Counted from the stretch's first letter, positions 30,501 through 39,367 are shown. The stretch: DNA of 64,000 nt from Ectothiorhodospira shaposhnikovii (GCF_016584105.1 NZ_NRSM01000008.1:62001-126000), one strand, 5' to 3'. Program-made: numbers and translations. The notes: a model not told the origin generated them from the letters alone.

Positions 30501-31772
30501 TCAAGGCAGAACGCGGTCAATGGTCAGCCTGACCTTCGGCGCGGGGGCGTCGGCACTGACCGTGACCGGCTCGCTGACGCCTTCCATGTCGCCACTCTCG
30601 GCCTGGGCTATGCCGGTGCGACTGAGGCGGGCCACCACCTGCACTTCGCCGAACTCGCGCATGGACATGCCCGCCACCATGCCGCCCTCGTCTTCCAGGC
30701 GCAGGGTCATGGGGAAGGCGTCCGCCCGGGCGCGGACGATGGCCAGGGGCATGCGGGAGCCCTGGGCCGGCCGGGCGAAGACCATGATGAACTCCTCGCC
30801 GGTCACCCGTTCCGTCAGCGACTCGTCCAGAACCACCTCCACCTCAATGGCCAGGGCGTCGGTATCGGCACCTGCATCGGCGCTCGCATCGGTGGTGACG
30901 GTCTGGTCACCGGCCGTGCCGCCGGTCATGGCCCGCACATCACGCAAGGCCTCGGCCACGGAACGGGCGGAGTCGCTACCTTCGGGCAACTGGCTCAGCA
31001 AACGGTCCAGACGCCGGGCGGAGCGCGGGTAATCCCCTTGCTGAAAGTCCGCGATGGCCCCCAGCCACAGACCGTTCTGGTGGTCGGGGGCCAGTTCCAG
31101 GGCACGATCCAGCAGGCGGGTCACCTGGCGGTTCACCCCGCCGTCGGCGGCCATCATCAGGGCTTCGGCGTAGTCCACGTTCAGGTCCGGCTGATCGCCC
31201 AGGCGCCGGTAGGCCTCGTCAAAGGCCGCCGCGGCGTCCTCGAACTGCTCGATGAAGCCGTAGGTGCGGGCCAGGAACAGCCAGTTTTCGGTATTGTCCG
31301 GATCCATCTCCAGACGCTCCCGCAGCTGCACGATCATGCGTTCGATGTCCATCATGTCGTGGTTGGGTTCCTGACCCATGGCCAGGGTCTGGGCGGGAGA
31401 CATGCGCGGGGCGGTATCCAGCTGGAAATAGATCAGCAGGGCCGCCACCGGCACCAGCACGGCGGTGATGCCCAGCAGGATCAGGCCCTGGCGCGGGGAG
31501 GAAGAGGGGGCGACCTGGGTTTCTTCCGGCTGTTCCACGTCGGTGATGAGGTTGTCTTCCAGCTCCCCCTTGGCGGCCTCGTACTGCTCGCGGGTGAGCA
31601 GGCCGCCGGCCAGTTCCTGGTCCAGTTCGGCCATGCGCTGGCGGTAGATGGTGAGATTCAGGCCCCGGAAGGCCACGTCGGCCTGTTGCCGGCGCCGGAT
31701 GAAGGGCCAGAGGATCACCAGGGCCGCCAGGGAGAACAGCAGGACGGCACCGATCCAGAATCCAGTACTCAT
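30501..31772 (-). CDS. ccmI: Cytochrome c maturation protein CcmI
   Basis: A 423-residue protein. Two membrane helices (about 4-22 and 96-113) flank a cytoplasmic loop with the CcmI motif RQRMAELDQELAGGLLTREQ. The C-terminal periplasmic part has TPR repeats and then a beta-rich domain. CcmI holds apocytochrome c for haem ligation and works with CcmF and CcmH. It overlaps ccmH by 4 bases, so translation is probably coupled. It ends the ccmEFGHI group, followed by the BciB-like gene. Confidence 0.9.
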   Translation of the reverse strand: MSTGFWIGAVLLFSLAALVILWPFIRRRQQADVAFRGLNLTIYRQRMAELDQELAGGLLTREQYEAAKGELEDNLITDVEQPEETQVAPSSSPRQGLILLGITAVLVPVAALLIYFQLDTAPRMSPAQTLAMGQEPNHDMMDIERMIVQLRERLEMDPDNTENWLFLARTYGFIEQFEDAAAAFDEAYRRLGDQPDLNVDYAEALMMAADGGVNRQVTRLLDRALELAPDHQNGLWLGAIADFQQGDYPRSARRLDRLLSQLPEGSDSARSVAEALRDVRAMTGGTAGDQTVTTDASADAGADTDALAIEVEVVLDESLTERVTGEEFIMVFARPAQGSRMPLAIVRARADAFPMTLRLEDEGGMVAGMSMREFGEVQVVARLSRTGIAQAESGDMEGVSEPVTVSADAPAPKVRLTIDRVLP

Positions 31773-32245
31773 GCATCTTTTCCTTCGTTCAGCAGGCGGC
31801 GGGCACGCTCCCGCGCGGCGGCATCGGCAATGGGCTGCTCATCCCGCCGGCGGCTTTTGCGAGCGGTGAGGTAGAGGGCCGCCAGACCGATCAGGAGCAG
31901 GATGAACGGCCCGGTCCAGAGCAGGAAGGTGGCGGCGGAGAGGGGCGGACGGTAAAGCACGAACTGACCATAGCGGGCCACCATGTAGTCGATGACCTGC
32001 TCATCGGTGGCGCCGGCCCGGAGCTGGTCCCGCAGCTCCCGACGCAGGTCCCGTGCCAGCCCGGCGTCGGAATCCGCCAGGGACTGGTTCTGGCACACGG
32101 TGCAGCGCAGTTCGTGGAGCATGGCCCGGTAGCGTTGCTCCAGCACCGGGTCGTCGAAGTCGGTGGGATCAAGCCCGCCGGCAAGACCCGGACCGGGCAG
32201 ACAGAGTGCCAGACACAGGCCCAGGGTGGTCAGCAGGGACTTCAC
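31769..32245 (-). CDS. ccmH: Cytochrome c maturation protein CcmH
   Basis: A 158-residue protein with an N-terminal signal peptide, a periplasmic three-helix domain carrying LRCTVCQNQSLADS (the redox CxxC motif), and a C-terminal membrane helix. CcmH keeps the apocytochrome CXXCH cysteines reduced for haem attachment. The tail after the membrane helix is charged. It is the short, single-domain form; the TPR part is separate in CcmI. It overlaps ccmG and ccmI by 4 bases each. Confidence 0.93.
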   Translation of the reverse strand: MKSLLTTLGLCLALCLPGPGLAGGLDPTDFDDPVLEQRYRAMLHELRCTVCQNQSLADSDAGLARDLRRELRDQLRAGATDEQVIDYMVARYGQFVLYRPPLSAATFLLWTGPFILLLIGLAALYLTARKSRRRDEQPIADAAARERARRLLNEGKDA

Positions 32246-32778
32246 AGGGTTTCCCTCCGCAGGGTTTCAACCATGGGCAGGATCTTGTCCTGGGCATCCC
32301 GCCAGCTCAGTGGTCCCACATGCTTGTAACGGATCCGGCCCTGGCGGTCGATGACGAAGGTCTCCGGGGTGCCGTAGACCCCCCAGTCGATGCCCACCCG
32401 TCCTTCCAGGTCATGGGCGTTCCAGACATAGGGATTGCTCATGCTGCTCAGGTAGTCCAGCCCGTCGCTGCGCTCGTCCTTGTAGTTGAGGCCATAGATG
32501 GGTACGCCGCGGTTGGCCAGGGCCACCAGTACCTGATGCTCCTGCCGGCAGGAAACGCACCAGCTGGCCCAGATGTTGAGCAGCACCACCTCACCGTCGA
32601 AATCGCTGCTGCCCACCACCCTTTCGGGATCTTCCAGGGCGGGCAACTGGAACCGGGGAGCGGGCTGATCCACCAGCGGCGAGGGCACCAGCCGGGGATT
32701 CAGGGTCAGGCCGATCATCAGGAACCCCCCCAGCACCACGACGATGATCAGGGGCAGCAGATAACGCAGACGCTTCAT
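32242..32778 (-). CDS. ccmG: Cytochrome c maturation thioredoxin CcmG (DsbE)
   Basis: A 178-residue membrane-anchored thioredoxin. Residues 7-23 form the anchor. The active site is WCVSC in NIWASWCVSCRQE, where WCPTC or WCVPC is more common; the two cysteines are kept. The cis-proline loop is YGTPETFVID and the family glutamate-containing GVPIYGLNYKD is present. It reduces CcmH or apocytochrome cysteines in the periplasm. It overlaps ccmF by 4 bases. Confidence 0.93.
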   Translation of the reverse strand: MKRLRYLLPLIIVVVLGGFLMIGLTLNPRLVPSPLVDQPAPRFQLPALEDPERVVGSSDFDGEVVLLNIWASWCVSCRQEHQVLVALANRGVPIYGLNYKDERSDGLDYLSSMSNPYVWNAHDLEGRVGIDWGVYGTPETFVIDRQGRIRYKHVGPLSWRDAQDKILPMVETLRRETL

Positions 32779-34796
32779 GAGACGGAACTCCGGCCGGCAG
32801 GCTCGGGCAGGTCATCGGCGCTTGCCCTGCCGGTATCGTCGGCGGGGCTGTCGCTGGTGCGGCGGGCGAACACCCGGTAGCGACGATCCGCCGCGGCCAC
32901 CAGGCCGCCCAGGACGATGAGGGTGGCACCGATCCACAGCCAGAGCTGGAACGGGTTGTGATAGAGGCGCAGGGACCAGGTATCGCCCGGCAGGGGCTCG
33001 CCCAGGGCGACGAAGATGTCCCGGGTGAAGCGGGTCTGGTAGGCGGCCTGGGCCATGGGCTGGGTCTGTACCCGGTAGACCCGGCGCTGGGGGAACAGCT
33101 CGGTGACGAACTCGCCGTCCCGGGTCACCACCACCCGGGCCTCAACGGCCTCGTAGTTGGGGCCGCGCACGCCGTAGGTCTCCCTCAGTTCATAGGTGTA
33201 ACCGGCCAGGGTGTGGCTCTGGCCATAACCCAGGCGCACGTCCTGTTCCTGCTCGAAGGCCATCAGTAGTGTGATGCCGATCACCAGGATGGCAAAGCCC
33301 AGGTGGCTGACGGTCATGCCGTAGTAGCCGGCCGGGGTCTTGCGCAGGGCGGTCAGCGGGTTGCCGCCCCGGTGGGTGGCGCGACCGTAAAGGTCACGGG
33401 CGATGGTGAACAGGATCCAGAAGCCCGTGGCGGTACCCAGGACCACCATCAGGGTGATGCTGCCCTGCATGGCCAGGGGGAACACCACCCCGGCCACCAG
33501 GGCCGCCAGCAGGGTATGCCACAGGCGACGGGTCACCTCCAGGGGAGAGACATGCTTCCAGCGCAGCAGCGGCCCCAGGCCCACCAGGAAGATCAGCGGG
33601 ACCATGAGGGGGGCAAAGACCGCATTGAAGTAGGGCGGACCCACGGAGATCTTGCCCATGCCCAGGGCATCCAGCAGCAGGGGATAGAGGGTGCCCAGCA
33701 GCACGGCGGCCAGGGCCACCATGAGGATGACGTTGTTGGCCAGCAGGGCGCCTTCCCGGGACACCGGGTCAAACTCCGCGTGGCTGCGCACCGTGGGGGC
33801 ACGCCAGGCGTAGAGGGCGAAGGAGATCCCCGTCACCGCCAGCAGCAGCATCAGGATGTAGACCCCGCGGGTGGGGTCGGTGGCAAAGGCGTGTACCGAC
33901 ACCAGGACCCCGGAGCGGACCAGGAAGGTGCCCAGAAGGCTCAGGGAGAAGGCCAGGATGGCCATCAGCACGGTCCAGCTGCGGAAGGCGCCGCGCTTTT
34001 CCGTCACCGCCAGGGAGTGGATCAGGGCGGTGGCCGCCAGCCAGGGCATGAGGGAGGCGTTTTCCACCGGGTCCCAGAACCACCAGCCGCCCCAGCCCAG
34101 GGTGTAATAGGCCCACCAGCTGCCCAGGGCGATGCCGGCGCCCAGAAAGGCCCAGGCGGTGGTGGCCCAGGGGCGGGTCCAGCGTGCCCAGGCGGCGTCC
34201 AGGCGGCCGCCGATGAGGGCGGCCACGGCGATGGCAAAGGGTACGGCCAGACCCACATAGCCCATGTAGAGCATGGGCGGATGGATCACCAGACCCGGGT
34301 CCTGCAGCAGGGGATTGAGATCCCGCCCGTCCGCCGGCACCGGGAAGATGGGCTCGAACGGGTTGGACGTGAACAGGGTGAAGGAGAGGATGCCCACGCT
34401 CACCAGGCCCATCACCGCCACGGTGCGGGCCGCCATCACCGCCGGCAGTCCCTTGCTGAACAGGGACACCGCCAGGGACCAGCCCGCCAGCATCAGCGCC
34501 CACAGGACCAGGGAGCCTTCATGACCGCCCCAGACACCGGAGATACGGTACATCAGCGGCAGGGCGGAGTTGGAGTGGTTGGCCACGTAGGCCACGGAGA
34601 AGTCGTGGGTGATGAAGGCGTAGGTCAGCGCCAGGTAGGCGATGGCCAGGAACAGGAACTGTCCCGCCACCGCCGTGTGGGCGGTGGCCATCCAGGTGGT
34701 GGTGCCGCGATGGGCGCCGATGAGGGGGATGGTGCCCTGGACCAGGGCCATGAGCAGGGCAAGGATGAGGGCGAGCTGGCCGATTTCGGGCATCAT
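32775..34796 (-). CDS. ccmF: Cytochrome c haem lyase CcmF
   Basis: A 673-residue polytopic inner-membrane protein. The tryptophan-rich haem-handling signature WGGWWFWDPVENASLMPW is present, together with the flanking conserved histidines found in the family. CcmF takes haem from CcmE and links it to apocytochrome c with CcmH and CcmI. A double ATG at 34796/34793 begins the protein; the first is used. It lies 2 bases after ccmE and overlaps ccmG. Confidence 0.96.
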   Translation of the reverse strand: MMPEIGQLALILALLMALVQGTIPLIGAHRGTTTWMATAHTAVAGQFLFLAIAYLALTYAFITHDFSVAYVANHSNSALPLMYRISGVWGGHEGSLVLWALMLAGWSLAVSLFSKGLPAVMAARTVAVMGLVSVGILSFTLFTSNPFEPIFPVPADGRDLNPLLQDPGLVIHPPMLYMGYVGLAVPFAIAVAALIGGRLDAAWARWTRPWATTAWAFLGAGIALGSWWAYYTLGWGGWWFWDPVENASLMPWLAATALIHSLAVTEKRGAFRSWTVLMAILAFSLSLLGTFLVRSGVLVSVHAFATDPTRGVYILMLLLAVTGISFALYAWRAPTVRSHAEFDPVSREGALLANNVILMVALAAVLLGTLYPLLLDALGMGKISVGPPYFNAVFAPLMVPLIFLVGLGPLLRWKHVSPLEVTRRLWHTLLAALVAGVVFPLAMQGSITLMVVLGTATGFWILFTIARDLYGRATHRGGNPLTALRKTPAGYYGMTVSHLGFAILVIGITLLMAFEQEQDVRLGYGQSHTLAGYTYELRETYGVRGPNYEAVEARVVVTRDGEFVTELFPQRRVYRVQTQPMAQAAYQTRFTRDIFVALGEPLPGDTWSLRLYHNPFQLWLWIGATLIVLGGLVAAADRRYRVFARRTSDSPADDTGRASADDLPEPAGRSSVS

Positions 34797-34798
34797 AC

Positions 34799-35254
34799 TC
34801 AGTAAGCCTTTTTGCCGGGATGTTCTTCGTAGCCCGCCGCCTTCAGGGCCGCGGCCACTTCCGGCGCCATGTAGTTCTCGTCATGGCGGGCCAGCACCCG
34901 TTCGGCGCGGAACACGCCGTCGGGCCCCATGCGGCCATGGGTAACCACCCCCTGGCCTTCGCGGAAGAGGTCTGGGAGCAGACCCACGTATTCCACCGGG
35001 ATACTGTTCTTGGTGTCGGTGACGCTGAAGAAGACCGTCAGGCCCTCCTCGGCGTGACGGATGGAGCCATTTTCCACCAGACCGCCCAGGCGGATGATGC
35101 GCTCACCGGGGGCCTCACCTTCCGCCAGTTGAGTGGGCCCGTAGAAATACATGAGATTTTCCCGGAAGGCGCTCAGGGCCAGGGCGGATGCCCCGGATAC
35201 CGCCAGAACCACCAGCGCCGCGCCGGCCATCCGTCTCTTCTGTCGAGGTGTCAT
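34799..35254 (-). CDS. ccmE: Periplasmic haem chaperone CcmE
   Basis: A 151-residue protein with one membrane anchor (about 10-28) and a small beta-barrel OB fold. H124 in ARHDENYMAP is the histidine that covalently holds haem, with Y128 as ligand. It receives haem from CcmC/CcmD and hands it to CcmF. The ATG at 35254 is supported by AGGAG at 6 bases; the frame runs 80 residues further upstream without family resemblance. It is the first gene of the minus-strand ccm group. Confidence 0.94.
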   Translation of the reverse strand: MTPRQKRRMAGAALVVLAVSGASALALSAFRENLMYFYGPTQLAEGEAPGERIIRLGGLVENGSIRHAEEGLTVFFSVTDTKNSIPVEYVGLLPDLFREGQGVVTHGRMGPDGVFRAERVLARHDENYMAPEVAAALKAAGYEEHPGKKAY

Positions 35255-35585
35255 CACACTCTCCTGCTGAAGGTCTTGCCATTGGAGCCTGTGCCCAAGA
35301 TGCCGCCAGCGTCGTTGTGAGGTTCGCCAGCCTGCCAGATAGCGGGCCATTGATATCACCGATGCGGGTGGGGCCGCAACCGCGCTCAAGAGGGCAGGCA
35401 GTGGGCAGAAATGGGCTCTTCTAATGACACTGCCACTTTGTAACGGTTCTAGAGCCGTGAACGGGAGTTGATTTGAGTCAAACCATGGAATCAACGTTTT
35501 CCCTCCGGTGGTCGGTGATTCAGACCCATTGCAGCCCGGATTGTCATACCATGTGAGGCAAGTTCAGATGATCGGGAGTCTGCTC
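35255..35585. other. 331-base divergent control region between ccmE and cheV
   Basis: No gene is seen. It should carry promoters for ccmEFGHI-bciB and for cheV-ccmABCD. It contains the FNR-like box at 35468-35481 and an imperfect palindrome ACGGTTC-TA-GAGCCGT around 35444-35459. An in-frame ATG at 35568 with GAGG upstream is an alternative cheV start. Confidence 0.5.
35468..35481. promoter_or_regulatory. FNR/Anr-like box
   Basis: TTGATTTGAGTCAA matches the FNR consensus TTGAT-N4-ATCAA with one mismatch. It lies about 214 bases from ccmE and 105 from cheV. If it sits at -41.5 for leftward transcription, a weak TTACAA at 35438-35443 falls near -10. Oxygen control of ccm by FNR-type proteins is known in other bacteria. 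Confidence 0.45.
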
Positions 35586-36521
35586 ATGGCTGATCAGCAC
35601 TGGGGTTCGTCCCTGGAATCGAATCGGGTTGCCGGCACCCGCCTTGAATTGCTGCTTTTTCAGTTGGAGGGGCGCCAGCTTTACGGGATCAACGTCTTCA
35701 AGGTTCAGGAAGTCATCCACTATCAGCCCATGTCCCGGCTTGCGGGAGCCCACCCGCTGGTCAAGGGGATCGCCACCTTGCGCGGCATCACCATGCCCAT
35801 CATGGATCTGTCCCTGGCCATCGGCGGGCCGGCACTCAAGGAACCGGAAAAGGGCAACATCATCATCACCGAATATAACCGTTCGGTGCATGGGTTCCTG
35901 ATCCGACGGGTGGAGCGCATCATCAATACCCAGTGGGACAAGGTGCAGCCTCCGCCGCGCAGTACCGGCCGCAATGCCTACGTGACCGCCGTGACCCTGG
36001 TGAATGACCAGATCGTCGAGATCCTGGATGTGGAGAAGGTGCTGGATCAGGTGGTGCATGCCAGCACCGAGGTTTCCCCCGCCCTGACTGAATCGGTCCA
36101 TGCCGAAGCATGCAAGGTGCTGGTGGTGGATGATTCCAGCGTGGCCCGTAACCAGATCCGTGCCTCGCTGGAGCAACTGGGGGTTCAGTGCACCCTGGTC
36201 AACGACGGCAAGCATGCCATGGATCTGATCCTCCGCCTGCAGGCGGAGGGGGTGGATGTGGCCCGGCATTTCACCATGGTGGTTTCCGATATCGAGATGC
36301 CCGAGATGGATGGCTATCAGCTCACCACCCGCATTCGCCAGGATCCCAGGCTCAGGGACCTCTATATCCTGCTGCATTCCTCCATCAGCGGCGTCTTCAA
36401 TGTGGATATGGTGCGGCGCACCGGCGCCAACAAGTTCATTCAGAAGTACCATCCGGATGACCTGGCCCAGGCTGTCCGCGAGCGTCTGGAGCAGATCGGC
36501 GCCGCCCCCGCGGAAAGCTGA
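35586..36521 (+). CDS. cheV: Chemotaxis coupling protein CheV
   Basis: A 311-residue protein joining a CheW-like domain (residues about 15-165) to a receiver domain (about 177-305). The receiver has the acidic pair D182-D183, the phospho-acceptor D235 in VVSDIEMPE and K287 in FIQKY. CheV couples receptors to CheA, and phosphorylation tunes this. No other chemotaxis gene lies nearby. The ATG at 35586 is preceded by GGGAG at 7 bases; ATG 35568 is an alternative. It lies 55 bases before ccmA, which has no strong ribosome site of its own. Confidence 0.9.
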   Translation: MADQHWGSSLESNRVAGTRLELLLFQLEGRQLYGINVFKVQEVIHYQPMSRLAGAHPLVKGIATLRGITMPIMDLSLAIGGPALKEPEKGNIIITEYNRSVHGFLIRRVERIINTQWDKVQPPPRSTGRNAYVTAVTLVNDQIVEILDVEKVLDQVVHASTEVSPALTESVHAEACKVLVVDDSSVARNQIRASLEQLGVQCTLVNDGKHAMDLILRLQAEGVDVARHFTMVVSDIEMPEMDGYQLTTRIRQDPRLRDLYILLHSSISGVFNVDMVRRTGANKFIQKYHPDDLAQAVRERLEQIGAAPAES

Positions 36522-36576
36522 CAGCCCGAAGGGGGGCGTGTACCATCACCGGTTCGCCGAACAACCCGTGCCGTCC

Positions 36577-37233
36577 ATGAGTCATGCTGCCCATGTCGTC
36601 TTTCCGGCCCATCGGCTGGATGTGGAAGGCCTCGTCGCCGAACGAGGCGAACGCCTGTTGATCCAGGGGCTGGGTTTTTCCCTGGCGGGAGGGGAGTTGT
36701 TGCAGGTGGCCGGCCGCAACGGTGCCGGCAAGACCACCCTGCTGCGCATCCTGTGCGGACTGTCCCGCCCCCTGGAAGGTCGTATCTGCTGGGACAGCGT
36801 ACCCGTGCAGCATCTGGAGGATGGCCCCGCGGCCCACCTGGCCTACCTTGGACACACCAACGCCCTCAAGGACGAGCTGTCCGGCGAGGAGAACCTGCGC
36901 ATCCAGTCGGCGCTGCAGGGGCGCAGGGTGGGACGGGACGAGGCCTGGGAAGTGCTCGGACGCATGGGCCTTGGCGGGCATGAGGATCTGCCGGTGAAGT
37001 TCCTCTCACAGGGTCAGAAGCGCCGGGTGGCCCTGGCGCGCCTGTTGCTGGTGCGCCGTCCGCTGTGGATCCTGGACGAACCCTTTGCAGCCCTGGACGT
37101 GCAGGTCATTGAGGTGCTGCGTTCGGCCCTGGAAGCCCATCTGGCCGCCAACGGCATGATCATCCTGACCACCCACCAGGCCGTGCCCATCAAGGGTCGG
37201 CAGCGTACCCTTACCCTGGGGAAAGCGGCATGA
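36577..37233 (+). CDS. ccmA: Haem exporter ATP-binding protein CcmA
   Basis: A 218-residue ABC ATPase. Walker A is GRNGAGKTTLLR, the signature is LSQGQKRRVALARLLL, and Walker B is LWILDEPFAALD; the H-loop is LTTHQ. With CcmB it drives release of holo-CcmE from CcmC/D by ATP hydrolysis. The chosen ATG at 36577 has no clear Shine-Dalgarno sequence, unlike its neighbours, so coupling to cheV is possible. It overlaps ccmB by 4 bases. Confidence 0.92.
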   Translation: MSHAAHVVFPAHRLDVEGLVAERGERLLIQGLGFSLAGGELLQVAGRNGAGKTTLLRILCGLSRPLEGRICWDSVPVQHLEDGPAAHLAYLGHTNALKDELSGEENLRIQSALQGRRVGRDEAWEVLGRMGLGGHEDLPVKFLSQGQKRRVALARLLLVRRPLWILDEPFAALDVQVIEVLRSALEAHLAANGMIILTTHQAVPIKGRQRTLTLGKAA

Positions 37234-37907
37234 ACGGCCTGGCAACCGCCCTGATCACCCTGCTCCGGCGCGACCTCATCCTGGCCCTGCGGCGGCGCCA
37301 GGATGCCCTGGTGGTGCTGGGGTTCTTCGTCGTCGTGGTGTCCCTGTTTCCCCTCGGCGTCGGCCCGGACCCCCAGCTGCTGCGCAGCATGGCGCCCGGT
37401 GTGCTGTGGGTGTCGGCCCTGCTGGCCACCATGCTGTCCCTGGAACGGCTGTTTTCCGACGATTTTCGCGACGGCTCCCTGGAACAGATCCTGCTGGCGC
37501 CCCAGCCCCTGAGCCTGCTGGTGGGCAGCAAGATCCTGGCCCACTGGCTGATCACCGGCCTGCCCCTGGTGCTGATCTCCCCGTTACTGGGCATGCAGCT
37601 TGGCCTGGACGGCACGGAAATCCTCACCCTGATGGCGGCGCTGCTGCTGGGGACGCCCATCCTCAGTCTGGTGGGCGCCATCGGCGCGGCCCTGACCCTG
37701 GGGTTGAGGGGCGGCGGTGTCCTGATTTCACTGCTGATCCTGCCCCTGTACGTACCCGCCCTGGTGCTGGGCGCCGGGGCGGTGGATGCGGTCATGTACG
37801 GATCCAGTGCCCAGGCCCATCTGTCCCTGATGGCCGCCCTGCTGATACTGACCTTGTTGCTGGCGCCCTGGGCCATTGCCGCGGCGCTGAGAATCATGCT
37901 GGATTGA
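37230..37907 (+). CDS. ccmB: Haem exporter permease CcmB
   Basis: A 225-residue membrane protein with about six helices, matching CcmB. Typical segments are LLRRDLILALRRR at the N-terminus, LFSDDFRDGSLEQILLAPQP in the first cytoplasmic loop and PLYVPALVLGAGA near the C-terminus. It pairs with CcmA. It lies between ccmA (4-base overlap) and ccmC (12 bases). Confidence 0.94.
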   Translation: MNGLATALITLLRRDLILALRRRQDALVVLGFFVVVVSLFPLGVGPDPQLLRSMAPGVLWVSALLATMLSLERLFSDDFRDGSLEQILLAPQPLSLLVGSKILAHWLITGLPLVLISPLLGMQLGLDGTEILTLMAALLLGTPILSLVGAIGAALTLGLRGGGVLISLLILPLYVPALVLGAGAVDAVMYGSSAQAHLSLMAALLILTLLLAPWAIAAALRIMLD

Positions 37908-37919
37908 CGGAGGAATAAC

Positions 37920-38669
37920 GTGGCTGAACAGCGCGTGCAGTGGTTCAAGTTCGCATCGCCACCCAATTTCTACGACCTGGCCGGGCGCCTGGCCCCCTGG
38001 TTCGGTGGGTTGGCGGCCATCCTGTTCGTGGTGGGTCTCTATATCGGTTTCATCCTGGCGCCGCCGGATTATCAGCAGGGCAACAGCTACCGGATCATGT
38101 TCATCCATGTGCCCACGGCCTGGATGTCCATGTTCCTCTACGTGCTGATGGCGGTATACGCGGCCATCGGCCTGATCTGGCGGGTGAAGACCGCCGAGGT
38201 GATGGCCAAGGCCATCGCCCCCACCGGCGCGATGTTCGCCTTTCTGTGCCTGTGGTCGGGGGCCCTGTGGGGCAAGCCCACCTGGGGCACCTACTGGGTC
38301 TGGGACGCCCGCCTGACCTCACAGTTGATCCTACTGTTCCTCTATCTGGGCTACATGGCCCTGCACGCGGCCATCGAGGACCGTCAGCGGGCGGCCAACG
38401 CCAGTGCCATCCTGGCCCTGGCGGGGGTGGTGAACGTGCCGATCATCTATTTCTCGGTGGTCTGGTGGAATACCCTGCACCAGGGTGCCTCGGTCACCGT
38501 GACCAGTGCGCCGACCATGGAGACGGTGATGTTCGCCGCCCTGCTGGTCATGACCTTTGCCTGCTGGATGTATGCCATCGCGGTGGTGTTGTGGCGGGCG
38601 CGGTTGGAGCTGCTGGAGCGTGAGCGACGGGCTGCCTGGGTGCTGGAACGCATGGGAGAGAAGGCATGA
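37920..38669 (+). CDS. ccmC: Haem-handling protein CcmC
   Basis: A 249-residue protein with six membrane helices and the tryptophan-rich haem motif WGKPTWGTYWVWDARLTS. It also has the conserved histidines FIHVP and NTLHQ. It transfers haem to CcmE. The start is GTG at 37920, preceded by AGGA at 6 bases. It overlaps ccmD by 4 bases. Confidence 0.96.
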   Translation: MAEQRVQWFKFASPPNFYDLAGRLAPWFGGLAAILFVVGLYIGFILAPPDYQQGNSYRIMFIHVPTAWMSMFLYVLMAVYAAIGLIWRVKTAEVMAKAIAPTGAMFAFLCLWSGALWGKPTWGTYWVWDARLTSQLILLFLYLGYMALHAAIEDRQRAANASAILALAGVVNVPIIYFSVVWWNTLHQGASVTVTSAPTMETVMFAALLVMTFACWMYAIAVVLWRARLELLERERRAAWVLERMGEKA

Positions 38670-38851
38670 TCGAGTTTCTTGCCATGGGGGGGCATGCCCC
38701 CTATGTGTGGGGTTCCTTTGGGGTGGCCCTGCTGGCAATGGTGGTCGAGATGGTGCTGCTCCGGCAGCGCCGCAAGGCGATGAACCGGCGTCTGGCGCGT
38801 CTGGCGCGACTCAACCGGGAAGGTGACGGAGCGACATCACCGGATGTCTGA
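38666..38851 (+). CDS. ccmD: Haem exporter protein CcmD
   Basis: A 61-residue protein with one membrane helix (about 13-33) and a basic tail (RQRRKAMNRRLARLARLN), as expected of CcmD. The N-terminal MGGHAPYVWGSFGVA is typical. CcmD helps release CcmE from CcmC. It ends the plus-strand ccm group and is followed by a strong hairpin. Confidence 0.9.
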   Translation: MIEFLAMGGHAPYVWGSFGVALLAMVVEMVLLRQRRKAMNRRLARLARLNREGDGATSPDV

Positions 38852-38856
38852 GCCGA

Positions 38857-38883
38857 GGCGGGCGGGGACCGTTCCCGCCCGCC
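38857..38883. terminator. Hairpin between convergent ccmD and the NrfH-like gene
   Basis: GGCGGGCGGG pairs perfectly with CCCGCCCGCC over 10 bases with a 7-base loop. It lies 5 bases after ccmD and 10 bases past the stop of the convergent cytochrome gene. No T-run follows, but its position fits a shared terminator. Confidence 0.6.
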
Positions 38884-38893
38884 GTGCCCGGTG

Positions 38894-39367
38894 TCACTGG
38901 GTGTAGCGGGGAGCCTTGAAGCGCAGGGCCTGCAGGGCCGGATCATGGCCCTTGTCGCCGTGACAGGTCAGGCAGGTGAAGCGCCCCCCCGCCATGATCT
39001 CGGTGTGCTCCTGGAAGAAATCCGGGTCGTTTTCCCGGATGTAGTCACTCAGGTGGCAGGCACTGCAGTTTTCCGAGATCTTTTCCGGATGGGTCTGCGA
39101 AGGGGCGTCATGGTGAGGATTCACCTGGCCACTGAACATCAGGTAGACCTTGCGCGCGCCCTGGATCTTGTCGGTGACGAAGCCCTTGGTGTGGCAGGTC
39201 AGGCAGTCCACCTGGGGATGGCTGCCATGGTCCCAGGAGACCTTTTCATAGGCATGACAGGTGATGCAGAAGTCGTTCTGGGTGGAGACGTGGTGCCCGC
39301 CCACTCCAGCCGCGATCAGGCCCAGGAATAGCATGATGATGACCAAAACGACCCATAATCTGCCCAT
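38894..39367 (-). CDS. Tetrahaem NrfH/NapC-type membrane cytochrome c
   Basis: A 157-residue protein with an N-terminal membrane anchor (residues 5-23) and four CxxCH haem sites (CITCH, CLTCH, CSACH, CLTCH). The length fits the NrfH/NapC/NirT family, which takes electrons from menaquinol or ubiquinol and passes them to periplasmic reductases. No partner enzyme (NrfA, NapA, TorA) lies within the window, so the acceptor is unknown. GGGAG precedes the ATG at 39367 by 9 bases; a longer frame upstream is not family-like. It neighbours the ccm genes needed to attach its haems. Confidence 0.9.
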   Translation of the reverse strand: MGRLWVVLVIIMLFLGLIAAGVGGHHVSTQNDFCITCHAYEKVSWDHGSHPQVDCLTCHTKGFVTDKIQGARKVYLMFSGQVNPHHDAPSQTHPEKISENCSACHLSDYIRENDPDFFQEHTEIMAGGRFTCLTCHGDKGHDPALQALRFKAPRYTQ

